Source: Streptomyces resistomycificus (lineage in GTDB: Bacteria; Actinomycetota; Actinomycetes; Streptomycetales; Streptomycetaceae). Taken from it: a stretch of DNA of 64,000 nucleotides. The notes under the pieces were generated by a model. It saw nothing but the letters and a program-made list of their open reading frames with translations. It had not been told where the DNA came from and made no database searches. The DNA is taken from the NCBI RefSeq assembly GCF_001514265.1, contig NZ_KQ949005.1:115054-179053 (forward strand). Direction: 5' to 3'. The position numbers and the translations under genes were made by a program. Below are positions 63,712 to 64,000 of the stretch, piece by piece. Position 1 is the stretch's first letter. The number at the start of each line of letters is the position of its first letter.

Positions 63712-64000
63712 TCAGCCGACGACGGTCCAGGTGTCGCCGCCGGCCAGCAGCGCGGCCAGGTCGCCCTTGCCGTGCTGTTCGACGGCGGTGTCGAGCTGGT
63801 CGGCCATCTGAGTGTCATAGACGGGGCGTTCGACACTGCGCAGGACACCGATGGGGGTGTGGTGCAGGGTGTCGGGGTCGGCGAGGCGGGAGAGCGCGAA
63901 GGCGGTGGTGGGTGACGCGGCGTGGGCGTCGTGGACCAGGACGTCCGCCGCGCTCTCATCTGTCACCGTGACCACCTTCAGGTCACCGGTGGCCCGGTCG
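63712..64000 (-). CDS. korB: 2-oxoacid:ferredoxin oxidoreductase beta subunit, C-terminal part
   Basis: The last ~96 residues of a minus-strand gene that enters from the right edge. VVTVTDESAADVLVHDAH, TTAFALSRLADPDTL and HTPIGVLRSVERPVYDTQ match the C-terminus of KorB, the TPP-binding beta subunit of 2-oxoglutarate:ferredoxin oxidoreductase. It works with KorA (expected upstream, outside the window) in an alternative oxidative TCA step. The TPP motif is not visible here. Confidence 0.88.
   Translation of the reverse strand, partial: DRATGDLKVVTVTDESAADVLVHDAHAASPTTAFALSRLADPDTLHHTPIGVLRSVERPVYDTQMADQLDTAVEQHGKGDLAALLAGGDTWTVVG

Overview
The window looks like a core-chromosome segment of a Streptomyces species. 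Third positions are almost all G or C, GTG starts are common, many genes overlap by 4 bp (GTGA or ATGA), and the gene order (menG, nuoA-N, recQ, polyprenyl diphosphate synthase, korB) matches what I recall of the Streptomyces nuo neighbourhood. I see no tRNA, rRNA, CRISPR array, insertion sequence, integrase or plasmid function. All product names come from reading motifs; no database was searched.

Layout. 1-2.2 kb: the end of a GH18-like lipoprotein gene, then a decayed envelope-polysaccharide locus with a one-base frameshift and an internal deletion. 2.2-7 kb: menG (last methylation step of menaquinone), a PASTA protein, a GNAT acetyltransferase, a MenJ-like geranylgeranyl reductase, peptide deformylase and an NlpC/P60 wall hydrolase. 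7.7-23.8 kb: the complete 14-gene nuoA-N operon for complex I, with a Rex (NADH/NAD+) operator in the nuoA leader. 24-26 kb: recQ. 26.2-33.1 kb: a six-gene minus-strand cluster made of a GntR regulator, a two-cluster ferredoxin, a sulfonate-type ABC importer and an AprA/AsfA-like flavoprotein. It resembles asf arylsulfonate-sulfur clusters but has two unusual fusions: HEAT repeats on the flavoprotein and a NosL-like tail on the binding protein. 33.4-35.9 kb: an orphan M56 peptidase and fumarylacetoacetase. 36.1-44 kb: a galactan-utilisation regulon (GH53, GH42, ABC binding protein, two permeases, LacI regulator) with two identical operators in the divergent promoter region.

44-49.8 kb: an HAD phosphatase, a LysM/transglycosylase protein under a clear c-di-AMP (ydaO-type) riboswitch, a CocE-type hydrolase, a doubtful small gene and a polyprenyl diphosphate synthase that probably supplies the menaquinone side chain. 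50-57.5 kb: a LolA-like protein with an ABC exporter, an FMN reductase, an amidase, a P-loop-like protein and a TPR protein. 57.5-64 kb: an M28 aminopeptidase, a divergent VOC/CGNR pair sharing one palindromic promoter, RarD, a QorB-type oxidoreductase with an HxlR-like remnant beside it, two Streptomyces-type hypothetical proteins, and the 3' end of korB.

Respiration is a common thread: menG, the MenJ-like reductase and the prenyl synthase make or modify menaquinone, complex I reduces it, and Rex would tie expression to redox state. A second notable trait is that at least five intergenic regions carry unrelated short tandem repeats, several of them touching the 3' end of a gene.
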